Below are positions 1-18,999 of a DNA stretch of 64,000 nucleotides, one piece after another (the stretch's first letter is position 1; every line of letters starts with the position of its first letter). The position numbers were made by a program, and so were the translations under genes. The DNA comes from Arthrobacter gengyunqii (GTDB taxonomy: Bacteria; Actinomycetota; Actinomycetes; Actinomycetales; Micrococcaceae): positions 434,001 to 498,000 of the forward strand of contig NZ_CP095461.1 of NCBI RefSeq assembly GCF_023022985.1, in the 5' to 3' direction. Below the pieces are notes generated by a model that was not told the DNA's origin, searched no databases, and worked only from the letters and a program-made list of their open reading frames with translations.

Positions 1-3000
1 TGGTTGTATGACGGTGCTGCCGATCCGGTGTTCGTGACGGCGTGGCTGGAAATGATGCGTTCGCAGTCGCTCTCGCTGGACGGCCGCACCCACGGCGTTG
101 CTCTGGCCGGGTTCGAAGACTGGCCGCCGTTTAACCGGGTTGTCGACGCCAAGCTGATGAAGGGCGAGCAGTCCAATACCTCAGTGGTGGTGCCCGCCGT
201 GCCCAACCAGCTGATCGTCAAGTTCTACCGTGTCCTTGCCTCCGGCGAAAGCCCTGACGTGCAGGTCAGCGCCAAGCTCACTGCTGCGGGTTCCCGCGAC
301 GTTCCAACCACTTTCGGCTGGGTAACCGGGAGCTGGCGGGACCCGCTGGCCGACGACGGCGCTTGGGTTACGGGGGACCTCAGCGTCCTGCGCGAGTTTA
401 TCCCCAACAGCGAAGATGCCTGGCGCCCGGCTTCCGCCGCAGCGCTGGCCAACTCCGATTTCACCGCCGAGGCTGAAGAGCTGGGCGCGGTCACCGGACG
501 CATCCACCAGCAGTTGGCACAGGCTTTCGGCAGCGGGCCTCCCAGCGCGTCGGAACGCGCAGACTTCCTCGAGTCCCTCGAAAACCGGATCCGCTGGGCC
601 TGGAAAGAAGCGCGCAGCTACGTGGGGGGGTATGACGAACCCCTGGAATACCTGCTGCGCCAGATCAGCAATTTGGAGGAGCTGCCCAACCTCCAGCGAA
701 TTCATGCTGACTACCACTTGGGCCAGGTCCTGAAATCCGGCACGCACGGCTGGATGGTGCTGGACTTTGAAGGTGAGCCGCTGCGGCCCGCGGCTGAACG
801 CAGTGTTCCCGATGTCCCGCTGCGCGATGTCGTGGGCATGCTTCGGTCCCTTGACTACGCCGCGGGAGTGGCTCTCGTGGAGGGCGCCGGCGAAACAGGC
901 GCTGCCGCCCCTAAGGAACAGCAGCGCCGCGGCCTGGAAGCAGCACGCTGGGCAGCGAATGCGTCTGAAGCTTTCCTTCGTGGGTATGAGAAGGAAACCG
1001 GTACGCACATCAACCGCAGCGATCCGCTGTACCTTGCCCTATGGCTGGACAAGGCCATTTACGAAGTTGTCTACGAAATACGCAACCGTCCCGACTGGGT
1101 CCGCGTGCCCGTTGCTGCCGTACGGCAGATTCTGGAACAGGCACGCAAACAGGTCCACGGAACGAGCAGCCAGGAAGAGAAATCAGTGACTAAGACTCCA
1201 CAGCCCGCTCCCCAGGGGAAACGACGTTCACCGGAACCTGCGCTGCCTGCCGGACCGGATGCTCTGACGGAACCCGCGCTGCCCGCGAAAGCGGACGACG
1301 TCGTCGTACCGGCCTCAGATGAGGTGGCCCCGGTGCCGGCGCACCGCAATCCGCTGCCCGTTTCCACTGATGTCCTGCAGGCCGTGTCGGAGGGTCGGTA
1401 TCACCAGCCCCATGCGGTCCTGGGCGCGCATGTCGATGACCAGGGTCTCGTGACCATCCGCACCCTGCGTCCGCTGGCCCAAAGTGTAGTGGCCGTAACC
1501 GCTGACGCACGGGTTGATCTTCAGCACGAACACAACGGGATATGGGTGGGGACACTCCCCGCAGCCCGGCCGGGGCAGGTTCCCGATTACCGGCTCGAGG
1601 TGACCTACGAGGGCCTTGCCCCTCAGCTGTTCGACGACCCTTACCGGTTCCTGCCGTCTCTCGGGGAAATCGACCTGCACCTTATCGGTGAAGGCCGGCA
1701 CGAGAAGCTGTGGACGGTGCTCGGAGCAAACCTGCACCACTACAAGTCGGTTTTGGGCGATATTGACGGCGTCAGCTTCGCCGTGTGGGCGCCCAATGCC
1801 CAAGCCGTGCGGGTCAAGGGCGACTTCAACGCCTGGGATGGCAGGATGCATGCCATGCGTTCCCTGGGCGGCTCCGGAGTTTGGGAGCTGTTCATTCCCG
1901 GGGTCGAACCGGGCGCGCGCTACAAGTACGAAATTCTCGGCAGCGACGGAATCTGGCGCGACAAGGCTGATCCCCTGGCACAGGCAACGGAAGTGCCCCC
2001 GCTGACAGGCTCGCGGGTGGTTGAGTCGACGTACGTATTCCAGGACGCAGAGTGGATGGAAGCCCGGGCGGCCCGGGACCCGCACAACGCGCCCATGAGC
2101 GTCTACGAAGTGCACCTCGGGTCGTGGCGCCTCGGCTTGGACTACCGTCAGCTCGCCGACCAGCTGGCCGAATACGTGAAGTGGCAGGGATTCACGCACG
2201 TGGAGTTCATGCCTGTGGCCGAACACCCCTTTGGCGGATCCTGGGGCTACCAGATCACGTCCTACTTCGCACCGACGGCACGGTTCGGGCACCCGGACGA
2301 CTTCCGTTACCTGGTGGACAAACTGCACCAGGCCGGCATCGGCGTCATCCTGGACTGGGTCCCCGGACACTTCCCCAAGGACGAATGGGCGCTGGCCAAA
2401 TTCGACGGACAGACCCTGTACGAACACGGCGATCCCCTTCGCGGCGAACAGCCCGACTGGGGCACGCTCATTTTCGACTACGGCCGCCGGGAAGTCCGAA
2501 ATTTCCTTGTAGCCAACGCCATTTACTGGCTCGAGGAATTCCACATCGACGGACTGCGTGTGGATGCCGTGGCATCCATGCTGTATCTGGACTACTCCCG
2601 TCCTGCGGACCAGTGGCGTCCCAACGCATTTGGCGGCCGGGAAAACCTCGAGGCCATCTCCTTCCTGCAGGAAGTGAATGCCACCGCGTACCGCCGCGTG
2701 CCCGGCATCGTGATGATTGCTGAAGAGTCCACTGCCTTCCCCGGGGTTACGCAGCCCACGAGCAGCGGCGGCCTGGGATTCGGCCTGAAGTGGAACATGG
2801 GGTGGATGCACGACACCCTCGAGTACATGTCCGAAGACCCCATCAACCGGATGTATCACCACGCCAAGCTGACGTTCTCACTGGTTTACGCCTACACGGA
2901 GAACTTCCTGCTGCCGATCAGCCACGACGAGGTAGTCCACGGCAAGGGCTCCCTGCTTCGGAAGATGCCCGGAGACCGCTGGCAGCAGCTGGCTAATGTC

Positions 3001-3531
3001 CGGGCCTACCTGGCGTTCCAATGGGCGCATCCCGGCAAGCAGCTCATCTTCATGGGTACGGAATTTGCGCAGGAAGCGGAGTGGTCGGAGCAGTACGGAC
3101 TGGACTGGTTCCTGACTGACACACCGCAGCATAAGGGTGTGCAGTTGCTGGTCCGCCAGCTCAACGAGATTTACCGGACCACCCCGGCCCTCTCGGAGCG
3201 CGACAACGAGCCGGCCGGGTTCCAGTGGATCAACGAGAACGATGGCGCACGCAACGCACTGTCCTTCATCCGCTACGACCACCAGGGCAACCCCCTGGTG
3301 TGCATTGCGAACTTTGCCGGAACTCCGCACGAGAACTTCCGCCTCGGCCTGCCGTGGGCCGGCGATTGGGTGGAAGCACTGAATACCGATGCAGCCGAGT
3401 TTGGCGGGTCCGGCGTTGGGAACATGGGTGTCGTGACCGCTGAAGAAGGCGCCTGCAACGGTCAGCCGGCATCGGCAACGCTGACCGTTCCTCCGCTGGG
3501 CGTGCTCTACCTGAAGCCGAAGGACGTCTAG
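1..3531 (+). CDS. glgB: Maltokinase-glycogen branching enzyme fusion (5' truncated by window)
   Basis: The frame is open from base 1, so the true start lies upstream. The first ~390 visible residues are maltokinase-like: the motif [12 protein letters not shown] (about residue 235) followed by VLDFEGEP is the kinase catalytic/metal site. A low-complexity, Pro/Ala-rich linker follows (~395-450). From ~460 onward the protein is a GH13 branching enzyme, with CBM48-type N-terminal modules and catalytic motifs GLRVDAVAS (nucleophile Asp, ~852), IAEES (acid/base Glu, ~908) and [10 protein letters not shown] (~975). In the GlgE pathway maltokinase makes maltose-1-phosphate, GlgE polymerises it and GlgB introduces alpha-1,6 branches, so the fusion joins the first and last steps. 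A hairpin follows the stop codon. Both domain calls are firm; which substrate supply feeds it cannot be seen here. Confidence 0.93.
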   Translation, partial: WLYDGAADPVFVTAWLEMMRSQSLSLDGRTHGVALAGFEDWPPFNRVVDAKLMKGEQSNTSVVVPAVPNQLIVKFYRVLASGESPDVQVSAKLTAAGSRDVPTTFGWVTGSWRDPLADDGAWVTGDLSVLREFIPNSEDAWRPASAAALANSDFTAEAEELGAVTGRIHQQLAQAFGSGPPSASERADFLESLENRIRWAWKEARSYVGGYDEPLEYLLRQISNLEELPNLQRIHADYHLGQVLKSGTHGWMVLDFEGEPLRPAAERSVPDVPLRDVVGMLRSLDYAAGVALVEGAGETGAAAPKEQQRRGLEAARWAANASEAFLRGYEKETGTHINRSDPLYLALWLDKAIYEVVYEIRNRPDWVRVPVAAVRQILEQARKQVHGTSSQEEKSVTKTPQPAPQGKRRSPEPALPAGPDALTEPALPAKADDVVVPASDEVAPVPAHRNPLPVSTDVLQAVSEGRYHQPHAVLGAHVDDQGLVTIRTLRPLAQSVVAVTADARVDLQHEHNGIWVGTLPAARPGQVPDYRLEVTYEGLAPQLFDDPYRFLPSLGEIDLHLIGEGRHEKLWTVLGANLHHYKSVLGDIDGVSFAVWAPNAQAVRVKGDFNAWDGRMHAMRSLGGSGVWELFIPGVEPGARYKYEILGSDGIWRDKADPLAQATEVPPLTGSRVVESTYVFQDAEWMEARAARDPHNAPMSVYEVHLGSWRLGLDYRQLADQLAEYVKWQGFTHVEFMPVAEHPFGGSWGYQITSYFAPTARFGHPDDFRYLVDKLHQAGIGVILDWVPGHFPKDEWALAKFDGQTLYEHGDPLRGEQPDWGTLIFDYGRREVRNFLVANAIYWLEEFHIDGLRVDAVASMLYLDYSRPADQWRPNAFGGRENLEAISFLQEVNATAYRRVPGIVMIAEESTAFPGVTQPTSSGGLGFGLKWNMGWMHDTLEYMSEDPINRMYHHAKLTFSLVYAYTENFLLPISHDEVVHGKGSLLRKMPGDRWQQLANVRAYLAFQWAHPGKQLIFMGTEFAQEAEWSEQYGLDWFLTDTPQHKGVQLLVRQLNEIYRTTPALSERDNEPAGFQWINENDGARNALSFIRYDHQGNPLVCIANFAGTPHENFRLGLPWAGDWVEALNTDAAEFGGSGVGNMGVVTAEEGACNGQPASATLTVPPLGVLYLKPKDV

Positions 3532-3546
3532 GACGGGTGAAATTCC

Positions 3547-3590
3547 GGTGAACCAGGCCTGGTGCACAACTGCTCCGGACCTGGTTCACC
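3547..3590 (+). terminator. Hairpin downstream of glgB
   Basis: An 11-bp perfect inverted repeat, GGTGAACCAGG (3547-3557) and CCTGGTTCACC (3580-3590), is separated by 22 nt and starts 15 bases after the glgB stop. There is no run of T behind it, so it may be a weak terminator or mRNA 3'-end stabiliser. Confidence 0.5.
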
Positions 3591-3702
3591 CTGGCCGGAA
3601 AACCGTGCTAGAGTTAATACCCGCGCTGATCGAGGCAACGAGAACAGCTGAGCGTCACGGAGCTTCGGCTCCCTCCGGTTCGCCGGAAGACGAACAGCCG
3701 TT

Positions 3703-3731
3703 TTGACAGACCCTGATCGGAGCGGTAAGAT
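3703..3731 (+). promoter_or_regulatory. Promoter of the first rRNA operon
   Basis: TTGACA (3703-3708), a 17-bp spacer and TAAGAT (3726-3731) make a near-consensus housekeeping promoter about 250 bp upstream of the 16S gene. It lies just outside the segment shared with the second operon. A weaker candidate, TTCACC-N18-TAGAGT (3585-3614), sits further upstream and overlaps the glgB hairpin. Confidence 0.7.
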
Positions 3732-3979
3732 TGAAAAGTTGCTCCGGAGCGATGCAGAGCGGAAGATCCCATGGATCTGAGCCTGTTGGTGCCGGATGCA
3801 TCTGTTGTTTGAGAACTCAATAGTGTGCCAAGTTTATTGATACCAATTATTTTAATTGGTTGAACTGGTTGTTACCGCCCACCCCGTGGGTATGGGACAG
3901 CTTTTTTAGCTGGTTTCGAATTTAGTGCAGGACTGTGCAGCCAATTTTCCTTGGCTCCGGTGCTGTGTCTGTAACACAT
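3732..3979 (+). promoter_or_regulatory. 16S leader of operon 1 with boxA-like antitermination element
   Basis: This non-coding leader is shared almost base for base with 12537-12723 from position 3793 onward. It contains GTTGTTTGAGAACT (3804-3817), which recurs before both 23S genes (5884-5897 and 14628-14641), as expected for a boxA-type antitermination/processing signal. No gene is seen in it. Confidence 0.55.
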
Positions 3980-9173
<5,194 letters not shown>

Positions 9174-9474
9174 CCACACCATGATCTGGGCAGGAAACGA
9201 CTTCAAACGTTCCCGCCAAAGAAGGATCATGTTGATCATGCTGCTTGCGTCCACTATGTGGTTCCCGGATAACAAACCCGTGAGGTTTGTCACCGAAGGA
9301 ACTGGTACTGAATCATCTGTTATGGGTGGTTTGGTGCCGTAGAATAAAGGAAGTGTTCATTCTTACGCGTGAACATCTTTTTCATGACAGGCACCCCGTG
9401 AAGGGTGTGTTTGGTTGTGACCCATGTTTTCCCCTCCACCGGGTGCAGTTTTGGCTGGTGGTGCGGGTGGTAGG
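9174..9474 (+). other. 23S-5S spacer, copy 1
   Basis: About 300 nt of non-coding spacer rich in hairpins: ACAAACC/GGTTTGT (9272-9290), CACCC/GGGTG (9392-9407) and CCACC/GGTGG (about 9436-9460). It differs from copy 2 in the loops of these hairpins but not in the stems. No gene seen. Confidence 0.8.
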
Positions 9475-9593
9475 GTTACGGCGGTCATAGCGTGGGGGAA
9501 ACGCCCGGTCCCATTCCGAACCCGGAAGCTAAGACCCACAGCGCCGATGGTACTGCATCCGGGAGGATGTGGGAGAGTAGGTCACCGCCGGAC
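9475..9593 (+). rRNA. rrf: 5S ribosomal RNA, copy 1
   Basis: Begins GTTACGGCGGTCATAGCG and ends GGTCACCGCCGGAC, with the conserved internal block CCATTCCGAACCCGGAAGCT. Terminal GGCGGT/ACCGCC pairing closes helix I. About 119 nt, identical in copy 2. Confidence 0.96.
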
Positions 9594-9610
9594 AATATTT
9601 TGGTTGAGAG

Positions 9611-9675
9611 GTTGAGGCCCGTACCCTTTTGGTACGGGCCTCAACTGTTTAAGGCCCCGCCTGGTTGGCGGGGCC
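9611..9675 (+). terminator. Tandem rho-independent terminators of rRNA operon 1
   Basis: The first hairpin is a perfect 15-bp stem (9611-9625 with 9631-9645) around the loop CTTTT, followed by TGTTT. A second 9-bp G+C stem, GGCCCCGCC/GGCGGGGCC (9653-9675), follows at once and is trailed by AACTTGTTT. Confidence 0.92.
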
Positions 9676-9695
9676 CAACTTGTTTAACCCGATGT

Positions 9696-9933
9696 CTACA
9701 GCAGCCCTGGTACCACCCCCGGGCTCCAGGGGCGAGATTTGCTGTCCGTTCGAAGGCGAGCTGTCAAGCACACCTCACCTATCACTGCTTTAACATCAGT
9801 ATCAGTAAATAATTCCTCTACGTCCCTTTTCACCCGTATTTCCACACGGTAGCCTCACTGCTCACGGAGCCTCGGATACTAACGTCCACACTCGGCTCTG
9901 GTGACCAAAAGCCAAGTCGAAAGCGGGAAGCTA
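9696..9933 (+). other. Unique leader region before the adhesin gene
   Basis: Sequence outside the rRNA repeat that must hold the adhesin promoter. I could not pick out a convincing -35/-10 pair; an AT-richer patch around 9790-9815 is the best location. No other gene is seen. Confidence 0.4.
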
Positions 9934-12000
9934 ATGAGCGTGCGTCGCAGAACCGGCCGTGTGCCGAGGGGCAGTACCCCAGTATGGAGAGGCCGGGCCA
10001 GCGGCACGGGCATCGGGGTATTCGCCATCCTGTGTCTTCTGATGCAACTGGCATTGCCGGCACATGCCGTATTCAGCGGTGAATCCCCGGGTAACGAAGT
10101 CCCCTCGGACATCACGGAGATCACAATGACCGGCACAGGACCGGGTCAAGGCGTGGCCGGCGGGCTGCCTCCTGTAGGTGCGCCGTTCGATCCCACGACC
10201 GGGTATCCCTTGGATGTACCGGCGGGCTACGAGCCCACCAATGAGTCGTTTGCCGGAATCATCACCACTGTTGACGCCGTCGGCAATACGCAGCAGATGT
10301 ACTGCATCGACATTCGTACCTCCACCTACACCGGCCTGGGTTATGAGAGCGGCAGCTGGGACGAATCCAATGTGCCGAACATTGGATACGTTAATCGGGT
10401 GCTGAACAGCTACTACCCGGATCAGCCGGGGCTGCCGGACGCACCGTCGGACAGCGTTCGGGCAGCAGCAGTTCAGGCTGCTGTGTGGTTTTTCAGCGAT
10501 GGCTACGTCCTTGAAGACACCGACGCCGTGCGTCCATACACCGAGGCAATTGTTGCCGCGGTCCTCGCTGCGGGTCCGCTGACCGAGCCGCCGGCACCCA
10601 ACGTATCGATTGATCCGCCCACTGCGTCAGGCCCCACCGACGGAGTCACCGGGCCATTCACCATTACTTCCGACGCAGGTACCATCAACGTTGCGGCGCC
10701 GGAGGGGTACACCCTGTACACAGATCCGGCCGGTACGGTCCCGCTCGTTGGCACGACCGTTACTTCCGGCACGCAGCTGTGGGTGCGGAACGACAACCAG
10801 ACCACGGATTCCGTTATTCTGACCGCCACAGCTGTGGTTCCTGTCCAGACAGGCAACGTCTACCTCTATGCTGGCAACAATCCCGGTGTCACCGCTGCCC
10901 AGAAGCTCATCCTGGCAGCCGATGCGCAGATTGAGTCCAATGCACAGGCGACGGCCGAGTTCTTCGTTGCCGGCGACTTGACGGTCAGTAAGGCGTTTGC
11001 AGGTGAAGGAGCCGGGCTGCAGGGCGACATTTCCCTGGTGGTGGACTGCGGAGCAGTCGGTGTCTTCACCTTCGTGATCCCCGCCGGCACGACTGAGACA
11101 GTGACTGAGACGGTCGCAGGACTTCCAGTAGGCACGGTCTGTTCAGTTACTGAACCCGAGACCGGATCAACCACGGAGGTAACAGTCACTCCGGTGCTCC
11201 CGGAACCCGTGACCATCACTGACGGTGAGAACGTCCTTGCCGTTACCAACACGGTTCAGTACCGCCCGGGGGCGCTTAACATCACCAAGACGATCGACGG
11301 GAATGCCGCAGGCCTGCAGTCGGAGATAGTTCTCGATGTTGTCTGCGGGACGGCCCTGGACACCACGGTTGTTATTCCTGCGGGGAGTCCCGCCGGACCT
11401 TACGGCGAAACCTTCACGGACATTCCTGCAGGAACGGAATGCACAGTAACCGAAACGAGCACGGGTGCAACGTCGGAGGTCACCGTTGACGCGGGAGATC
11501 CGGTGACCGTAGTCATCGAGCCGGGCACCACCGTGAGCGCGGATCTGGCTAATACGGTGCAGTACGTGAACGGCTCGCTGCAGGTTACCAAAATCGTAGC
11601 GGGCAACGGGGCGGGCCAGCAGTCCGCTTCAGTCCTGAACGTGGTCTGCGGAAACGAGCTCGAGCAAGTGGTGCGGATCCCCGCTGAAACCCTGCCCGGT
11701 GAGTACGTGCAGGTCTTCGACGGCATCCCTGCCGGTACCGAGTGCACTGTCACCGAGCCCACGAACGGTGAGAACGGGAACGTCACTGTAGAGACGATTC
11801 TGCCCTACAGCGTCGTGATCGTGTCGGGTGAAACCGTAGACGCGACAGTCACTAATACCTACGCGGTTTTGGGTAAGGACACACTGGCCAAGACCGGGGC
11901 AACCGCCTCCGCGCAGGTATCCCTTGCCGGAGCAGGCGCAGTCCTCATGGGCATACTCCTGGTGGCCGGGGCTGCACGACGGAGGAAGGAAATGGACTAG
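9934..12000 (+). CDS. Thioester-domain surface adhesin with LAKTG wall-sorting signal
   Basis: A 688-residue cell-surface protein. ATG 9934 is preferred over an in-frame GTG at 9901 because GGGAAG lies just upstream. A twin-Arg-rich N-region and hydrophobic stretch end at ALPAHA, a likely signal-peptide site. Residues ~75-330 look like a TQXA/TED thioester domain: Cys124 in MYCIDI and Gln181 in AAVQAAVW are the pair that form an internal thioester in this family, which can bind host or surface amines covalently. Three ~100-residue DUF5979-type beta repeats follow. The C-terminus has LAKTG (651-655), a membrane span and RRRKE, i.e. a class E-type sortase substrate. It stands alone between two rRNA operons. 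Ligand unknown. Confidence 0.88.
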   Translation: MSVRRRTGRVPRGSTPVWRGRASGTGIGVFAILCLLMQLALPAHAVFSGESPGNEVPSDITEITMTGTGPGQGVAGGLPPVGAPFDPTTGYPLDVPAGYEPTNESFAGIITTVDAVGNTQQMYCIDIRTSTYTGLGYESGSWDESNVPNIGYVNRVLNSYYPDQPGLPDAPSDSVRAAAVQAAVWFFSDGYVLEDTDAVRPYTEAIVAAVLAAGPLTEPPAPNVSIDPPTASGPTDGVTGPFTITSDAGTINVAAPEGYTLYTDPAGTVPLVGTTVTSGTQLWVRNDNQTTDSVILTATAVVPVQTGNVYLYAGNNPGVTAAQKLILAADAQIESNAQATAEFFVAGDLTVSKAFAGEGAGLQGDISLVVDCGAVGVFTFVIPAGTTETVTETVAGLPVGTVCSVTEPETGSTTEVTVTPVLPEPVTITDGENVLAVTNTVQYRPGALNITKTIDGNAAGLQSEIVLDVVCGTALDTTVVIPAGSPAGPYGETFTDIPAGTECTVTETSTGATSEVTVDAGDPVTVVIEPGTTVSADLANTVQYVNGSLQVTKIVAGNGAGQQSASVLNVVCGNELEQVVRIPAETLPGEYVQVFDGIPAGTECTVTEPTNGENGNVTVETILPYSVVIVSGETVDATVTNTYAVLGKDTLAKTGATASAQVSLAGAGAVLMGILLVAGAARRRKEMD
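10978..11274 (+). repeat. DUF5979-type repeat 1 of the adhesin
   Basis: First of three homologous ~100-residue modules in the adhesin stalk. It begins LTVSKAFAGEGAG and shares VDCG, IPAG and VCSVTE with the other two; each module carries two Cys that could be disulfide-paired. Confidence 0.8.
11275..11577 (+). repeat. DUF5979-type repeat 2 of the adhesin
   Basis: Second module, starting LNITKTIDGNAAG, with VVCG, IPAG and ECTVTE at matching positions; 101 residues. Confidence 0.8.
11578..11874 (+). repeat. DUF5979-type repeat 3 of the adhesin
   Basis: Third module, starting LQVTKIVAGNGAG, with VVCG, IPAG and ECTVTE. It is followed directly by the LAKTG sorting region. Confidence 0.8.
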
Positions 12001-12087
12001 CATCAGGCGGCCGCGTCTGATTTCTATATGCCGGCTATAGGCTGAACAGCTGGTGGCCAGCCGGTAGAGCCCGTGGGCTCAAAACAT

Positions 12088-12122
12088 TGTGGGTAGCTCT
12101 CCAAGCCGGAGAGCTACCCACA
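12088..12122 (+). terminator. Strong hairpin after the adhesin gene
   Basis: A perfect 15-bp stem, TGTGGGTAGCTCTCC (12088-12102) with its complement at 12108-12122, around the loop AAGCC, 88 bases after the adhesin stop. No T-run follows. It separates the adhesin unit from the second rRNA operon. Confidence 0.7.
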
Positions 12123-12432
12123 GCTGTGTCGTGGGGGATAACCACGTGGCAGGCAGCCACGGGAAATGCCGAACAAAAGCGGCTTTAAAGGGTGGAAAGC
12201 CCTTTGCCCCCGCTGGTTGTTGGGACCCCGATCACAGCCCATGGGGCGATTTGCGGGTGGGCTGAAACCTGTGTAGAGTCTTCTAAGTCGCCGCGGCCGG
12301 GAGTTGGAAAACTTATCGAGCAGGGCGGCCAAACCCCACCAAAAACATTCTGGTGATCCTGCCTGTGCCGAGTGCACGGACACGGAAAGCCGGAGCTTTT
12401 GCGCGGGCTCAGCCGGACAAAATGAAGCAGAC

Positions 12433-12480
12433 TTCGGGAATTATCCCGAATTGCCAAATAGGGTCCGGATGAAATAGAAT
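12433..12480 (+). promoter_or_regulatory. Candidate promoter of the second rRNA operon with upstream dyad
   Basis: TTGCCA (12451-12456), an 18-bp spacer and TAGAAT (12475-12480) form a plausible promoter. The dyad TTCGGGA-ATTA-TCCCGAA (12433-12450) abuts the -35 box. None of this is present before operon 1. The remaining unique sequence (12123-12432 and 12481-12536) holds no gene I can support. Confidence 0.5.
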
Positions 12481-12536
12481 AAAGAAACACTGCAGCGAAG
12501 AGAAAAGAAAAACATTTCTTGTTTTTCCGAGTATTT

Positions 12537-12723
12537 CGGATGCATCTGTTGTTTGAGAACTCAATAGTGTGCCAAGTTTATTGATACCAATTATTTTAAT
12601 TGGTTGAACTGGTTGTTACCGCCCACCCCGTGGGTATGGGACAGCTTTTTTAGCTGGTTTCGAATTTAGTGCAGGACTGTGCAGCCAATTTTCCTTGGCT
12701 CCGGTGCTGTGTCTGTAACACAT
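12537..12723 (+). promoter_or_regulatory. 16S leader of operon 2
   Basis: Leader identical to 3793-3979, including the boxA-like GTTGTTTGAGAACT at 12548-12561. Non-coding. Confidence 0.6.
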
Positions 12724-17917
<5,194 letters not shown>

Positions 17918-18218
17918 CCACACCATGATCTGGGCAGGAAACGACTTCAAACGTTCCCGCCAAAGAAGGATCATGTTGATCATGCTGCTTGCGTCCACTA
18001 TGTGGTTCCCGGATAACAAACCCGTTGTGTGGTTTGTCACCGAAGGAACTGGTACTGAATCATCTGTTATGGGTGGTTTGGTGCCGTAGAATAAAGGAAG
18101 TGTTCATTCTTACGCGTGAACATCTTTTTCATGACAGGCACCCCGTAAAGGGTGTGTTTGGTTGTGACCCATGTTTTCCCCTCCACCAGGAGTTTTGGCT
18201 GGTGGTGCGGGTGGTAGG
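17918..18218 (+). other. 23S-5S spacer, copy 2
   Basis: Same hairpin series as copy 1 but with altered loops: the ACAAACC/GGTTTGT hairpin (18016-18037) has an 8-nt loop instead of 5, the CACCC/GGGTG loop has one substitution (18147), and the CCACC/GGTGG loop is three bases shorter. No gene. Confidence 0.8.
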
Positions 18219-18337
18219 GTTACGGCGGTCATAGCGTGGGGGAAACGCCCGGTCCCATTCCGAACCCGGAAGCTAAGACCCACAGCGCCGATGGTACTGC
18301 ATCCGGGAGGATGTGGGAGAGTAGGTCACCGCCGGAC
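18219..18337 (+). rRNA. rrf: 5S ribosomal RNA, copy 2
   Basis: Identical to copy 1 across the full ~119 nt. Confidence 0.96.
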
Positions 18338-18354
18338 AATATTTTGGTTGAGAG

Positions 18355-18419
18355 GTTGAGGCCCGTACCCTTTTGGTACGGGCCTCAACTGTTTAAGGCC
18401 CCGCCCTGGTTGCGGGGCC
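18355..18419 (+). terminator. Tandem terminators of rRNA operon 2
   Basis: The first 15-bp stem (18355-18369 with 18375-18389) matches operon 1. The second hairpin has one base pair less, GGCCCCGC/GCGGGGCC (18397-18419), because a base has moved from the 3' arm to the loop. Confidence 0.92.
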
Positions 18420-18504
18420 CAACTTGTTTAACCCGATGTTCTTATATGGGGCCGCCCGTATACGGTCCAGGCCTGCGGGCAGCCGTGACAGCTAGGCTTG
18501 GACG

Positions 18505-18990
18505 ATGAACTCTTCCCTCTTTTCACATGCTGAACAGCCCGAGCCGGCTAAGGAAACGATTTCCGTTCCGGACGTCGTCGTGGAACGGAGTGTGCCACGC
18601 GAATTGCACGAAGCGTTCAACGGGTTCACCGAGTACATCCATCTGTGGTGGCCCGAGGAGTTTACGGAGTTTGGTGAGGGGACACACCCTGAGTTTGAAT
18701 CAGGCGCACTGACGGAGACCGGTCCTGAAGGGGAGTCCGCGGTGTGGGCGACGGTTGTCAGGAGGGTGCAGGACGCCGAGTTGGTGCTGGACTGGGTGGC
18801 CCGCCACAGCCCGCAGACCCCGACGGAGGTACATCTTCGTTTTACCGCAGTGAACGAGGCAACTACCCTCGTCATCCTGTCGCACTCCGGGTTCGACGCG
18901 GTCGCGGAGCCGGTGCAGACCCATGAGGACTTTTCTGCTGTTTGGCCGCAGGTCCTGGACCGGTACGCACGGTTCATGGGCGCCCGGTAG
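18505..18990 (+). CDS. SRPBCC / AHSA1-like domain protein
   Basis: A 161-residue protein resembling the START/Bet v1-like AHSA1 family: an early VVVERSVPRELHEAF segment, a Trp-rich FTEYIHLWWPEE stretch, a central VDW-like LVLDWVARHSPQT strand and a C-terminal helix ending WPQVLDRYARFM. Such proteins form a hydrophobic cavity and bind small ligands or partner proteins; no ligand can be inferred. It ends only 9 bases before the next gene, so the two are probably co-transcribed. Family assignment is by overall pattern rather than a diagnostic motif. Confidence 0.75.
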   Translation: MNSSLFSHAEQPEPAKETISVPDVVVERSVPRELHEAFNGFTEYIHLWWPEEFTEFGEGTHPEFESGALTETGPEGESAVWATVVRRVQDAELVLDWVARHSPQTPTEVHLRFTAVNEATTLVILSHSGFDAVAEPVQTHEDFSAVWPQVLDRYARFMGAR

Positions 18991-18999
18991 CATCCTCCT

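Noticed and set aside
1315..2862. A 515-codon ORF antisense to glgB
   Set aside because: It mirrors the codon phase of the high-GC glgB frame, matches no family and is a shadow.
12001..12536. Minus-strand ORFs of 89 and 101 codons between the adhesin gene and operon 2
   Set aside because: They cross the terminator hairpin and promoter region, lack ribosome sites and resemble no protein.
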